Shown here: one piece after another, positions 1 to 8,109 of the stretch
Position numbering within the stretch: position 1 is the stretch's first letter
Layout of the letters: every line of letters begins with the position of its first letter
Assembly (NCBI RefSeq): GCF_001870735.1
Contig: NZ_MORL01000001.1
Coordinates: 682,001 to 746,000 of the forward strand
DNA: 64,000 nucleotides
Origin: Arsenicibacter rosenii
GTDB taxonomy: Bacteria > Bacteroidota > Bacteroidia > Cytophagales > Spirosomataceae
Direction: 5' to 3'
Notes under the pieces: generated by a model
What the model was told of the DNA's origin: nothing
The model's input: the letters and a program-made list of their open reading frames with translations, nothing else
Databases searched by the model: none
Made by a program: the position numbers and the translations under genes

Positions 1-494
1 TTGCTGGTCTGTAGCTCACGGGACCGTTTCTGCAGCGTTTGCTGCGCCTCCGAAACCATCGACCGGAACTGCTCAAACTGCTGCCGGTAGAGCGACGACT
101 CAAGGGTGCTGATGACCGACCAGTCCTTTGCCGTTAATTTATCAAGATCACGGACAAAGGCGCGGCGTTCATTCAACTGCTTTTTCAACAGCTGAACTTT
201 CGTGTCAAGGGCATCCGACTGAAGCCGGAACATAACCTGACCCTGCCGGATGGTCTGCCCTTCACGGACATAAACGTCTGTCATCAACCCACCCATCGTT
301 GCTTTCACATCCCCCCGTTCGGTAACCGGACGAACGAGGCCGCCCGCCTGTGTTGTCACATCTACGTAGATAAACGGTAAGGCAATCAGGCAAAGGGCAA
401 CGGCTCCCAGAACGGTCATGTAGATGCGCTGGCTACGGACCGTGACCCGTGGCAGGTAGGTAATCAGGCTTGATGAAAGATCAAATTCGCTCAT
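1..494 (-). CDS. HlyD-family secretion adaptor, 5' part (runs off the window)
   Basis: The first 164 codons of a minus-strand gene are visible; the rest lies beyond base 1. The protein starts MSEFDLSSSLITYLPRVTV, has a single membrane segment at about residues 28-45, then a biotinyl-lipoyl-like hairpin (GGLVRPVTERGDVKATMGG, VREGQTIRQGQVMFRL) that leads into a Gln/Leu-rich coiled coil. This is the layout of the periplasmic adaptor of type I (ABC) exporters. Family knowledge: in Bacteroidota such adaptors usually sit beside a peptidase C39 ABC transporter that cuts double-glycine leaders. The double-glycine peptide gene immediately upstream (662-880) fits that. The transporter itself is not in the window, so the pairing is inferred. 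Confidence 0.85.
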   Translation of the reverse strand, partial: MSEFDLSSSLITYLPRVTVRSQRIYMTVLGAVALCLIALPFIYVDVTTQAGGLVRPVTERGDVKATMGGLMTDVYVREGQTIRQGQVMFRLQSDALDTKVQLLKKQLNERRAFVRDLDKLTAKDWSVISTLESSLYRQQFEQFRSMVSEAQQTLQKRSRELQTS

Positions 495-573
495 AGTTCA
501 GCAATTCCTGTTCACATAACCGGTCCGTACCGGCATGGTTAATTTTCTTTATTGTATTACCCCTGATATGCCA

Positions 574-622
574 GGCGCAGTAACCGCGCCCGAAGACCTG
601 CTTCGGACCCGGCTACTGCGCC
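574..622 (-). terminator. Hairpin between the peptide gene and the HlyD gene
   Basis: Inverted repeat with outer arms GGCGCAGTA (574-582) and TACTGCGCC (614-622) and an inner stem CCGAAG/CTTCGG (590-595, 601-606). It lies between the peptide stop and the adaptor start on the same transcribed strand. No good T-run follows, so it may be a partial terminator or an mRNA-stabilising hairpin that keeps peptide mRNA more abundant than exporter mRNA. That role is inference. Confidence 0.5.
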
Positions 623-661
623 AGCTATTAACTATGTACGTAATCCGTTTGGGTTACAGGC

Positions 662-880
662 TTACAACAGCCCGCCCAGTAGCCCGCCGTTGTTGCCGGA
701 ACCTGAGCCGGAACCGCTGTTTGAGCCACCGCCACCAATCGACAATGACGTACCAATGGCCAGTAAGTCGTTGATAACGGTCAGGTTGGCAAAATCTAAG
801 AAGCTACCACCTTGTGTTTGAGTCATTTCCTGTGTTGAGAGCTCTTCTACGTTCAGTTGAGCAAGATTCAGCGTTTTCAT
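662..880 (-). CDS. Double-glycine-leader secreted peptide (bacteriocin-like precursor), copy A
   Basis: A 72-residue peptide. Residues 1-25 form a leader of the double-glycine type, with a conserved ELSTQEM stretch and a terminal QGG. In the family this Gly-Gly is cut by the C39 peptidase domain of an ABC exporter. The predicted mature part of 47 residues begins SFLDFANLTVINDLLAIGTS and ends in a flexible Gly/Ser-rich tail that finishes GGLLGGLL. It has no Cys and no Lys, so disulfide or thioether crosslinking is not expected. A HlyD adaptor gene lies downstream on the same strand. A second gene at 46040-46201 shares leader, core and promoter. Bacteriocin, signal and surface-peptide roles are all possible. 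Activity is unknown. Confidence 0.8.
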   Translation of the reverse strand: MKTLNLAQLNVEELSTQEMTQTQGGSFLDFANLTVINDLLAIGTSLSIGGGGSNSGSGSGSGNNGGLLGGLL

Positions 881-1016
881 AACGGTAAATTGTTTAAAAC
901 TGCCTACTCTATAAGCTTTTCGGCATCCGCTGCCCGTCCGATAGATCGTTTCCCGGATGGGCGACGGTTCTGCCGTTTGGACAATACAAAGGTTGCCGTT
1001 TTTGGCACAGGGTCTG

Positions 1017-1063
1017 ATAACGGGACTTTATAGCTTCATAGCGGGCAGTTATAAAATCATAAC
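1017..1063 (-). promoter_or_regulatory. Phased ATAAC/GTTAT half-site array upstream of peptide A
   Basis: Five 5-base half-sites, ATAAC, TTTAT, ATAGC, GTTAT and ATAAC, start at 1017, 1027, 1038, 1048 and 1059, so they alternate in orientation with a 10/11-base period of one helical turn. The array lies 137 to 183 bases upstream of the peptide start codon. The same array with the same spacing is found at 46338-46384. Same-strand copies recur every 21 bases, as in LytTR-type binding sites (established for that family), but the protein that binds here is not known. Confidence 0.7.
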
Positions 1064-1141
1064 CTGTGGGCCATTCCCTCAATTGCGCTCCCGGGTAGCA
1101 ATCCTAAACATATTTTATTTGCGTATGTTAATGAGGTGAGC

Positions 1142-1160
1142 TAGATTAGAACTTAATCTA
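1142..1160. promoter_or_regulatory. Perfect inverted repeat upstream of the XRE gene
   Basis: TAGATTA-gaact-TAATCTA, with 7-base arms and a 5-base spacer, about 95 bases before the XRE start codon. The size fits a dimeric helix-turn-helix operator, perhaps for autoregulation. Nothing links it to a particular protein beyond position. Confidence 0.4.
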
Positions 1161-1254
1161 CAGTACAAATATTCTTTATATACTCATTGATGCTGCTATG
1201 CGGAAATACTGTACTTTTTAGTTTCATGTACAATTAGTAACAACCTTTTGAGCT

Positions 1255-1533
1255 ATGGCAATCATCTCAGAGAAACTCCGCCGGTTGCGTCATTTATTCG
1301 GGTATTCACAGGAATATGTGGCTTTTAACATTGGTATGACGCAACCAGCGTACTGCAAGTGGGAAAGTGGACAAACAAGACCGTCAATCGATAAATTACA
1401 GGATTTAGCCAGTTTATATCAGATTACCATCAGCGAGTTACTGGATAAAAATTCGGCTGAATTACTCCGTAAATTGCTGGCCGATGAGCAGTTTGCCAAT
1501 AAACTCCTTGGGAATACCGGAGGCGAGGCCTGA
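1255..1533 (+). CDS. XRE-family helix-turn-helix regulator
   Basis: A 92-residue protein made of one Cro/C1-type helix-turn-helix at about residues 6-60 (LRRLRHLFGYSQEYVAFNIG, MTQPAYCKWESGQTRP, then the LQDLASLYQITISELLD helix). The short tail is Leu/Lys-rich and probably dimerises. It acts as a DNA-binding repressor or activator. It is transcribed away from peptide A across a shared 374-base regulatory region, so it may control that peptide, itself or both. The second peptide locus has no XRE gene beside it, so if it controls both it does so in trans. A bidirectional terminator follows. Confidence 0.85.
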   Translation: MAIISEKLRRLRHLFGYSQEYVAFNIGMTQPAYCKWESGQTRPSIDKLQDLASLYQITISELLDKNSAELLRKLLADEQFANKLLGNTGGEA

Positions 1534-1546
1534 TTCTTATTCCTAT

Positions 1547-1594
1547 AAAAAGAGCGCCGGGACACAGATGATCTGTATCCCGGCGCTCTTTTTA
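1547..1594. terminator. Bidirectional intrinsic terminator
   Basis: A long near-perfect hairpin (AAAAAGAGCGCCGGG paired with CCCGGCGCTCTTTTT, plus a paired inner ACAGAT/ATCTGT) sits between the convergent XRE and cdaA genes, with A- and T-runs on the two sides. Confidence 0.9.
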
Positions 1595-1611
1595 TGCACT
1601 ATATTCCGTCT

Positions 1612-2421
1612 TTATTCTTTTTTATCCTGAGTAGGTTCGGTAAGGTAAACAGCCAGCCGTTCTTCCAGCTCAGCAATGCCAAGCCCTATATGAAACTGTC
1701 CGTTGATGGCCAGTGACAGGCGACCGGTTTCCTCAGAAATGGCAATTACAGCCGCGTCAGTTGCTTCGCTCATACCGATGGCCGCCCGATGCCGGAAACC
1801 TAATGAAGTAGGCAAGTCGCTGTCGTCAGAAACGGGTAAAATGCAGCGGGCAGCCCGTATTTTCTCATCACTGATGATAACGGCGCCATCGTGCAGCGGA
1901 CTATACTGATTAAAAATGGCGAGTAAGAGCGGCCGGGAAAGTGTGGCGTTGATCGCTTCTCCTGACTGGGCATATTTTTCCAGGTCATCATTTTTGCGAA
2001 GCACGATTAATCCGCCGGCAAATTCCGCAGCGAGGATTTTACACGCTTCCAGTACTGGTCTGAGCGACATGACCGGCTCAGGCTGTATGGGCTGCCGGAA
2101 CAGCCATTTCCGGAGGTAGCGGTTATTCATGACATTGGTTCCCTTGCCGATCAGCATCAGAAAACGCCTGATTTCCTGCTGGAAAATAATGATCAGTGCA
2201 AGCGCACCAACGCTGATAAAATACCCGAGAATGGTCGTCAGCAAATGCAGTTGTAAAGCCTTAACCAGCAGGTAGACAAGGTATACCAGCAGGTATCCCG
2301 CAAATACACGGCTGGCAACACTACCCCGCACGACGTTGTAAATCTGATATAACAGCAAGGCTACCAGCCCCACGTCCAGTATATCCAGCCAGCCAACCTC
2401 CAGAAACCCAATTCGAATCAT
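1612..2421 (-). CDS. cdaA: Diadenylate cyclase CdaA (c-di-AMP synthase)
   Basis: Condenses two ATP into the second messenger c-di-AMP at the inner membrane. The 269 residues start with three membrane segments (about 13-33, 37-57, 62-82), followed by the DisA_N cyclase domain. The two catalytic signatures are present: DGA at 178-180 (LHDGAVII) and RHR at 210-212 (GFRHRAAIG). Length and layout match the CdaA type and not the DNA-binding DisA. It is the last gene of a minus-strand run (purC, STAS protein, rnz, cdaA), 58 bases after rnz, and ends at a strong shared terminator. c-di-AMP commonly governs potassium and wall homeostasis; no target gene is visible nearby. Confidence 0.95.
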   Translation of the reverse strand: MIRIGFLEVGWLDILDVGLVALLLYQIYNVVRGSVASRVFAGYLLVYLVYLLVKALQLHLLTTILGYFISVGALALIIIFQQEIRRFLMLIGKGTNVMNNRYLRKWLFRQPIQPEPVMSLRPVLEACKILAAEFAGGLIVLRKNDDLEKYAQSGEAINATLSRPLLLAIFNQYSPLHDGAVIISDEKIRAARCILPVSDDSDLPTSLGFRHRAAIGMSEATDAAVIAISEETGRLSLAINGQFHIGLGIAELEERLAVYLTEPTQDKKE

Positions 2422-2479
2422 ACTCTTTTCTATTCGTTATGAATAAACTATCCGCCCAATATACCGGAATGTTTTTGGA

Positions 2480-3448
2480 TTAACCTACGATATATGTTTT
2501 ACCTTCTTCTGCCAGCAACGTTGGGGTAAAAACAGACTGTGCTTCTTCCAGAAAGGCCCCGAACTCCTTATACCGTGAGGAAAAGTGACCAATAATTAAC
2601 TGCCCTACCCCGGCCTGACGGGCTATTGACGCTGCCTGCCGCGCTGTCGAGTGAAAGACCTCATCTGCCCGCCCGGCATGTACGTCCAGAAAAGTCGCTT
2701 CGTGATATAGGATATCTACCCCTTTAACCCATCCGATCAGCGGTTCGCTGAAGCGCGTATCGGAACAGAAGGCATAACTGCCCGGTTTAGGGCCGGGCGC
2801 AGTATAGGTCGCCACATCGTACAGCACCGAGCCATCTTCCCGTAAAACGTCTTTGCCTTCTTTAAGTTGCTTCATATGCGCCACCAGCACATCATCAGGC
2901 AGTTTTTCACGCAGCAGCTTCCGCTTTCCGGATTTTTCACGGAACAGGTAACCCGAACAGGTGATCCGGTGTTCGAGCGGAATATTTTCAATAGTCAGAT
3001 GTGGCCGGTCGACCAGAATGGTCGGCGTGGCCGGATCAACTACCGTAAAATACAGCGGATACCCTAACCGAGTATCCGAAACACGGAACATGGTGGTCAG
3101 GATTTCATCCAGCCCGCGCGGTCCGTACAGATACAAGGGTTCGGTACGGCCGCTCAGGTTCAGGCTCGACAGCAACGGCGCCAGTCCGAAGTAATGATCC
3201 CCGTGCAGATGACTGATAAAAATATGCTGAAGCCGTCCGGGTTTTATCCGCCGTTCAATCAGCCGGAACTGCGTACCTTCCCCGCAATCGATCAGAAAGT
3301 GTTCGTGATCATACGTGACAACCTGAGCCGTCGGGTGGCGGCCCAGCATGGGAGTCGCCGATCCCGCGCCCAGAATCGTTACCGTAAAATGCCCTTCAGG
3401 CTTAGTAGTCGCTTTCGCGGCCGCCTCCAAATCCTCCGTCATACTCAT
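2480..3448 (-). CDS. rnz: Ribonuclease Z (tRNA 3' processing endonuclease)
   Basis: A metallo-beta-lactamase-fold zinc enzyme that trims tRNA 3' trailers in the cytoplasm. The metal motif HLHGDH is at residues 80-85 within FISHLHGDHYFGLAPLL; other metal ligands follow in the SDTRF and GHFSSRY stretches. The 322 residues carry about 20 more N-terminal residues than is typical, because the first ATG lies inside the upstream STAS gene (47-base overlap); MSM offers two possible starts and no later ATG precedes the conserved TILGAGSATP. Function matters here because one tRNA-Pro, the tRNA-Ser and the tRNA-Arg in this window lack an encoded CCA. Confidence 0.95.
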   Translation of the reverse strand: MSMTEDLEAAAKATTKPEGHFTVTILGAGSATPMLGRHPTAQVVTYDHEHFLIDCGEGTQFRLIERRIKPGRLQHIFISHLHGDHYFGLAPLLSSLNLSGRTEPLYLYGPRGLDEILTTMFRVSDTRLGYPLYFTVVDPATPTILVDRPHLTIENIPLEHRITCSGYLFREKSGKRKLLREKLPDDVLVAHMKQLKEGKDVLREDGSVLYDVATYTAPGPKPGSYAFCSDTRFSEPLIGWVKGVDILYHEATFLDVHAGRADEVFHSTARQAASIARQAGVGQLIIGHFSSRYKEFGAFLEEAQSVFTPTLLAEEGKTYIVG

Positions 3449-3821
3449 CGTCGTCTTCGCCCCGGAAGTCGTTTTCCAGTTCGTTCATAAAAACAGCATC
3501 AATGGCTTCTTCGACGGTAGGTAAAATAGTCAGATCCGGAATACGTGACGAATCGAGGAACTCGATCATGTCTTCGTCTTTCGTCACCAGAACCAGCAGC
3601 CCCTGTTCATTCGTGCACTGGCGATTGACCTTCCGGATCACCATGACACCGTCTGCCGCGATGGTCTTCACCGATGCCAGATCAAAAATTATATTGCTGT
3701 AACCGTCCCGGAAAAAGCCCCGTGACAATGTTTCCAGCGACGCTGCGATGTCTCCTGCGATCTCGCTCTCATCCAGCCGGACAAGTGCATACTGTTCAGT
3801 AGTTTCTTTCGTATAGTTCAT
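3402..3821 (-). CDS. STAS-domain protein (anti-anti-sigma-like)
   Basis: 139 residues with a STAS fold over about 10-110 (YALVRLDESEIAGD, IIFDLASVKTIAADGVMVIRK, LLVLVTKDEDMIEFLDSSRI). The usual phosphorylatable Ser of SpoIIAA-type proteins falls in a TIAADG stretch that lacks it, so switching by serine phosphorylation looks unlikely. The tail is very acidic and glycine-rich (FRGEDDDEYDGGFGGG). Its 3' end overlaps rnz by 47 bases in another frame, implying co-transcription and perhaps coupled translation. The partner protein is unknown. Confidence 0.8.
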   Translation of the reverse strand: MNYTKETTEQYALVRLDESEIAGDIAASLETLSRGFFRDGYSNIIFDLASVKTIAADGVMVIRKVNRQCTNEQGLLVLVTKDEDMIEFLDSSRIPDLTILPTVEEAIDAVFMNELENDFRGEDDDEYDGGFGGGRESDY

Positions 3822-3880
3822 AAACCAGTGGTTTGGGATAGATAAATTATCAGAAAGTTAATCGGGCTAACCGTTGATAC

Positions 3881-4831
3881 CTACAACAGCGTTTTCCGGA
3901 TATTGGCGTCAATCCGGCTTAACGGATCGCCGTCTTCTGCCCGTACAAACGTTTTTCCGGTCACGGTTTCATACAACTCAATATACCGCGCCGAAATCTG
4001 GCTGATCCACTCAGCCGACATCGGCGGAACGGTCTGTCCTTCTTTCCCCTGAAAGCCGTTGGCAATCAGCCACTCGCGGACAAACTCTTTCGACAATTGT
4101 TTTTGCGGCAGGTTTTTCTCCAGATTTTCAGCATACACATCGGCGTAGAAATACCGCGACGAATCCGGCGTATGTACCTCATCAATCAGGTAAATCTGTC
4201 CGTCGAGCTTACCGAATTCATATTTTGTGTCAACCAGAATCAGGCCCCGTTCAGCCGCCATTTCCGTACCACGGGCAAACAACGCCAGGGCATAGTTTTC
4301 TAATTGTACGTATTCTGCTTCTGCGACGATTCCGCGGGCCAGAATTTCTTCGCGGGAAATGTCCTCGTCATGCCCTTCATGCGCCTTGGTGGTCGGCGTA
4401 ATAATGGGTTGAGGGAGCCGGTCATTTTCCCGCAGCCCTTCCGGAAGCGTCACCCCGCAGAGGATGCGGTAACCGGCGCGGTATTGCCGCCAGGCATGAC
4501 CGGCCAGATACCCCCGTACAACCATCTCAACAGGATAGGTAGTACACTTCAGCCCGACACTCACATTCGGGTCCGGTACGGTTACCAGCCAGTTGGGCAC
4601 AATATCAGCCGTCGAACGCAGAAAATGCGCTGCCGTTTGATTAAGGACCTGCCCTTTATACGGGATTGGTTTGGGTAACACAACGTCAAACGCCGAAATC
4701 CGGTCCGTAGCGATCATGACCAGACGCGACCCGCCGTCGGGTTGGTCAAAGCTGTACACATCCCGCACTTTACCGCGGTAATACCCCGTCTGTCCGGGAA
4801 AGGAGAAATTCGTTTCGCTAATTGCAGTCAT
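3881..4831 (-). CDS. purC: SAICAR synthase (purine biosynthesis)
   Basis: Phosphoribosylaminoimidazole-succinocarboxamide synthase joins aspartate to CAIR using ATP, in cytoplasmic de novo purine synthesis. The 316 residues show the N-terminal [11 protein letters not shown] nucleotide-binding loop, [15 protein letters not shown], and [11 protein letters not shown] and [15 protein letters not shown], which bind substrate and metal. Length matches the longer eukaryote-like PurC group. It is 44 bases downstream of a thiolase and 59 upstream of the STAS gene on the same strand. No other pur gene is in view. Confidence 0.96.
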   Translation of the reverse strand: MTAISETNFSFPGQTGYYRGKVRDVYSFDQPDGGSRLVMIATDRISAFDVVLPKPIPYKGQVLNQTAAHFLRSTADIVPNWLVTVPDPNVSVGLKCTTYPVEMVVRGYLAGHAWRQYRAGYRILCGVTLPEGLRENDRLPQPIITPTTKAHEGHDEDISREEILARGIVAEAEYVQLENYALALFARGTEMAAERGLILVDTKYEFGKLDGQIYLIDEVHTPDSSRYFYADVYAENLEKNLPQKQLSKEFVREWLIANGFQGKEGQTVPPMSAEWISQISARYIELYETVTGKTFVRAEDGDPLSRIDANIRKTLL

Positions 4832-4875
4832 GGTTATCGTTAGTCCGGAAGGCAGGCAAACTGCCTCCGAACGTA

Positions 4876-6051
4876 TTATAGCTTTTCTATTACAAGTGCC
4901 GAAGCCCCGCCACCACCATTGCAGATCCCGACGGCACCATACCGTCCGTTATGCTGCTGCAATACGTTGGTGAGCGTTGTTACAATCCGGGCGCCGGATG
5001 CCCCCAGCGGATGACCGATGGAAACCGCTCCGCCCAGGACATTCATTTTTCCCTGAGGCACCTGCAGGAGCTCGCTGAATGCCAGCGGAACCACAGAAAA
5101 GGCTTCATTTATTTCAAAATAATCAATATCGTCCATGCTCAGTCCGGCCCGTTCTACAGCGACCGGCACCGCTTTAACCGGAGCCGTTGTAAACCACTGA
5201 GGCTCCTGTTCCGCATCGGCATATCCCAGAATCCGGGCCATGGGGGTTAGACCCAGTTCATCCGCCTTTCTGCGGCTCATCACCACCAGGGCCGATGCGC
5301 CGTCGTTAATCGTTGACGCATTGGCAGCCGTTACCGTCCCGTTTTTAGAAAAAGCCGGTTTCAGGTCCGGAATTTTGTCATAGATTACATTCCGGAACTC
5401 TTCATCTTCGCTTACGGTAACAACGCCTTTCCGGCCAGTCACCGCTACGGATACGATTTCAGCCGCAAAGGTACCGCTCGCGGTCGCATTTTCCGCCCGC
5501 CGGTACGACTGAATTGCGTATTCATCCTGTTTTTGGCGCGAAATATCGTATTTTTCAGCTGTACGGTCCGCAAAAACCCCCATTGCACACTGGTCATACA
5601 CATCCGTCAAACCATCTTTGGCCAGCCCGTCGATCAGCTCGCCGTTGCCGTATTTGTAGCCAAAACGTGCTTTAGGCACATAGTAAGGGATATTTGACAT
5701 ACTTTCCATGCCACCGGCAACAACGATTTCGGCCAATCCCAGCTGGATAGACTGAGCCGCCAGCATAATGGCTTTGGTACCGGAAGCACAGACCTTGTTG
5801 ATGGTTGTACAGGGTACCGTAGCCGGCAGGCCCGCCAGCAATGCTGCCTGTTTTGCGGGTGCCTGTCCGACATTTGCCGAAACCACATTACCCATGTAAA
5901 GCTCCTGCACCAGTTCAGGCTGTATACCGGCCCTGGCCAGGGCCCCTTTGATAGCCGCCGCGCCCAACTCAACCGCAGACAGACTGGCCAGCACCCCGCC
6001 AAAACTGCCGATGGGTGTGCGAACGGCCGAAACAATGACAACTTCGTTCAT
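4876..6051 (-). CDS. Acetyl-CoA C-acyltransferase (thiolase)
   Basis: 391 residues of the thiolase fold. The nucleophile is Cys88 ([13 protein letters not shown]), with the [15 protein letters not shown] and [11 protein letters not shown] blocks giving the catalytic His and the second Cys. It condenses or cleaves acetoacetyl-CoA or longer 3-ketoacyl-CoA; sequence and length suggest the acetyl-CoA acetyltransferase side, but specificity cannot be read with certainty. It sits between batC and purC on one strand with short gaps. No beta-oxidation partner is adjacent. Confidence 0.93.
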   Translation of the reverse strand: MNEVVIVSAVRTPIGSFGGVLASLSAVELGAAAIKGALARAGIQPELVQELYMGNVVSANVGQAPAKQAALLAGLPATVPCTTINKVCASGTKAIMLAAQSIQLGLAEIVVAGGMESMSNIPYYVPKARFGYKYGNGELIDGLAKDGLTDVYDQCAMGVFADRTAEKYDISRQKQDEYAIQSYRRAENATASGTFAAEIVSVAVTGRKGVVTVSEDEEFRNVIYDKIPDLKPAFSKNGTVTAANASTINDGASALVVMSRRKADELGLTPMARILGYADAEQEPQWFTTAPVKAVPVAVERAGLSMDDIDYFEINEAFSVVPLAFSELLQVPQGKMNVLGGAVSIGHPLGASGARIVTTLTNVLQQHNGRYGAVGICNGGGGASALVIEKL

Positions 6052-6078
6052 CTCTGATTTTTATTATGAAGTGTAAAC

Positions 6079-6765
6079 TCACCAGCGCTGTGCTGTTCCC
6101 TGCTTTTTTGTTTCCGCCTGACGCCGTCGCCGGGCCAGCGCATAAGGCAGATCATCGTCGCGCATGGCATTCAGAATTTGCATAGCCTGCTCTTCGGACA
6201 TATTCAGATTCCGCAGTTTCCGAAGTACGTCTTTCTGTTCATCAGACTGTTCGGTCTCAGAATTCGCCTGCTGAGGCTTTGGCTGCTGCTTCGGAGCCGG
6301 TTCAGGCTTCTTCTGCCGCGGCGGCTTTGTCTTTCCGGAATATATGCGTTTTATTAATTCATAGTTATACCGGGCAGACTTATCCGCCGGATTGTTGAGC
6401 ATAGCTTCTTTGAACAGAGATAAGGCACCGACAGTATCACGCTCAAAGCAGGCAATAACTCCCAGCTGATTCGTAGCCGTGGCGACCAACGACGGTTCAC
6501 TGAAGGCCATCACCTGTTTATACTGCTGACGGGCCAGACGGTACTGTTTTGTCCGAAACAGGGCATGTCCGAAATTAAGGTGGATGTCCGGATTTACCCG
6601 GGGTTCCGTTTTAATCAGAAAGCTGTAATGTTCGGCCGCCCTTGCATAGTTCCCCGCCGAATACGCCTGCTCTGCCTGCTTCAGAGCCAGGTTACGCACC
6701 GAAATCTGGTCAAAACCTTGCCAGTTCCATAGCCAGAGAGCCAATATAAGTACGAAAAAACGCAT
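6079..6765 (-). CDS. batC: TPR protein, BatC-like
   Basis: 228 residues: an N-terminal hydrophobic segment (signal or anchor, residues 1-16), three to four TPR helices pairs over about 28-140 (ALKQAEQAYSAGNYARAAEHY, LNFGHALFRTKQYRLARQQY, NQLGVIACFERDTVGALSLF), then a Pro/Gln/Lys-rich linker and a charged tail with ALARRRRQAE. It lies just downstream of a BatB-like VWA gene, the usual order of the Bacteroides aerotolerance (bat) cluster. TPRs would bind partner proteins in the periplasm. The batA, batD and batE genes are not in view. Confidence 0.75.
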   Translation of the reverse strand: MRFFVLILALWLWNWQGFDQISVRNLALKQAEQAYSAGNYARAAEHYSFLIKTEPRVNPDIHLNFGHALFRTKQYRLARQQYKQVMAFSEPSLVATATNQLGVIACFERDTVGALSLFKEAMLNNPADKSARYNYELIKRIYSGKTKPPRQKKPEPAPKQQPKPQQANSETEQSDEQKDVLRKLRNLNMSEEQAMQILNAMRDDDLPYALARRRRQAETKKQGTAQRW

Positions 6766-6822
6766 ATGTCTATAAATCCTCCCGCCAAAATTAGCACGAA
6801 TCTTTCAATTGGACTTCTTCTG

Positions 6823-7785
6823 TTACAAGCGGAATGTCCGAAGCGTAAAGAGCAGATCGAAGATGATCAGTGCTAAGGCCGCCGCCAGAAAGTAGTAATA
6901 TTTATTGGTTGTAACAGCTACCCGCTGCTGGTCAACAACCTGGCCGCGTAACGTCCGCAGCTGCCCGGCCAGCTCTGTCAGGTAAGCTGAATTCGCATCG
7001 GCTTCTATATATTTCCCGTTCGTAGCAGACACCAGTCTCTGGAGAAACGAACGATCCAGTCTGGTTCTTACAATCTGTCCCCGGTTATCCCGCACAAAGT
7101 CGTTGCCTTGCCGGATGGTGCTTCCTCCTTCGGTTCCGACTCCTACTGTAAAAAGGGTAATACCAAACGCTTTCAGCCGCCTGACCATGTTCTGGCTACA
7201 GGGCCCGAAGTTTTCACCGTCAGAAAAAAGGACAATTGCCTTTGAACTCTGACGGGTCGAACGATCACCGGTGAACTTCTGTAATGCCCCGTCAAGGGCA
7301 ATGCAAAGGTTTGTGCCCCCGACGGGTGAGACATTTGTCTGCAAATCGAGTGTAAACCGCTTGACGGCATCGTGATCGGCCGTCAGCGGCGAAAGCACAA
7401 ATGACTCGTCGGCAACGGCCATTAATCCGAAGCGGTCTGCCGCCAGCGAATCGGTTAACTGACGGATATCGTATTTGATCCGCTCAAGACGTGTAGGGGA
7501 AATATCCGACGCATCCATTGATTTCGAGACATCAACTAACAAAAAAATATCGCGGATTTGTGAATTTATTGATTGATCTGCTTCACCAAAAGAAGGACCC
7601 AGCAGCGCAATTAATAATAAAATCAAATACCCGGAACGAATAAAAAATTTAGGAATTACTGCCCACGCCGTTGTTTGTAATTGCCGTGCTAAATAAAACG
7701 TCCGGAAAAAGAAGCCGGCATAGAGTAGCAAAAACAGTCCAACGAAAAAAAATTCTAAAAAAGTTAACGAATATAACCAGGTCAT
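6823..7785 (-). CDS. batB: VWA-domain membrane protein, BatB-like
   Basis: 320 residues. Two membrane segments near the N-terminus and one at the C-terminus (YYYFLAAALALIIFDLLF) hold a von Willebrand A domain outside the membrane. The metal-ion site reads DVSKSMDASD, with GGTNLC and SDGENFG as the other two loops. The frame can be opened from a TTG 27 bases earlier, but the ATG at 7785 before TWLYSLTFLEFF is the better start. It pairs with the TPR gene downstream. In related bacteria Bat proteins affect stress tolerance and envelope integrity; mechanism is not settled. Confidence 0.85.
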   Translation of the reverse strand: MTWLYSLTFLEFFFVGLFLLLYAGFFFRTFYLARQLQTTAWAVIPKFFIRSGYLILLLIALLGPSFGEADQSINSQIRDIFLLVDVSKSMDASDISPTRLERIKYDIRQLTDSLAADRFGLMAVADESFVLSPLTADHDAVKRFTLDLQTNVSPVGGTNLCIALDGALQKFTGDRSTRQSSKAIVLFSDGENFGPCSQNMVRRLKAFGITLFTVGVGTEGGSTIRQGNDFVRDNRGQIVRTRLDRSFLQRLVSATNGKYIEADANSAYLTELAGQLRTLRGQVVDQQRVAVTTNKYYYFLAAALALIIFDLLFTLRTFRL

Positions 7786-7887
7786 TTTTTGATGATATTC
7801 ACCTGAAAACAAGCGAATTATTTATAAATCAGCATGCGTTTGCTTTTGCGAATTTACAGTTTCCTGAAATATTTTTTCATAAAAAGC

Positions 7888-7918
7888 TTGACAAACGCCA
7901 AAATACGTCCTACTTTTG
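7888..7918 (+). promoter_or_regulatory. Bacteroidota-type promoter for tRNA-Ser
   Basis: A -33 TTG (7888-7890), a 20-base spacer and a -7 box TACTTTTG (7911-7918) match the Bacteroidota sigma-ABfr consensus exactly. The mature tRNA begins 34 bases further on. Confidence 0.75.
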
Positions 7919-7951
7919 TGTCCCGATCAGCAATAAGCCAATCGCGAAAAC

Positions 7952-8038
7952 GGAGAGATGGGTGAGTGGCTGAAACCAGCAGTTTGCTAAACTGCCGTAC
8001 CCGTAAGGGTACCGAGGGTTCGAATCCCTCTCTCTCCG
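7952..8038 (+). tRNA. tRNA-Ser (anticodon GCT)
   Basis: 87 bases with a 7-bp acceptor stem (GGAGAGA/TCTCTCC), a long variable arm as expected for Ser, an anticodon loop TTGCTAA, and a T arm with GGTTCGAATCC. Discriminator G at 8038. The 3' CCA is not encoded. Confidence 0.96.
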
Positions 8039-8109
8039 CCTCGGAAACAACGGTTTCCGGATTTATTTGACAGACTGATACAGAGAGTGTTCTCTAGAAA
8101 TTTATATTT

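Larger units (their letters stand above)
881..1254. promoter_or_regulatory. Divergent regulatory region of peptide A and the XRE gene
   Basis: No gene is supported here; the short plus-strand frame at 957-1139 has no family signal and covers the regulatory block. On the minus strand there is a -7-like box (AACCTTTG, read from 994 to 987) and, 22 bases upstream of it, the five-half-site array described separately. Nearer the XRE gene lies a perfect inverted repeat, TAGATTA-gaact-TAATCTA, at 1142-1160, a plausible operator for that regulator. Confidence 0.6.

Noticed and set aside
957-1139. 60-residue plus-strand frame between peptide A and the XRE gene
   Set aside because: It has no family signal and lies over the promoter and half-site array, which is conserved at the other peptide locus as non-coding DNA.
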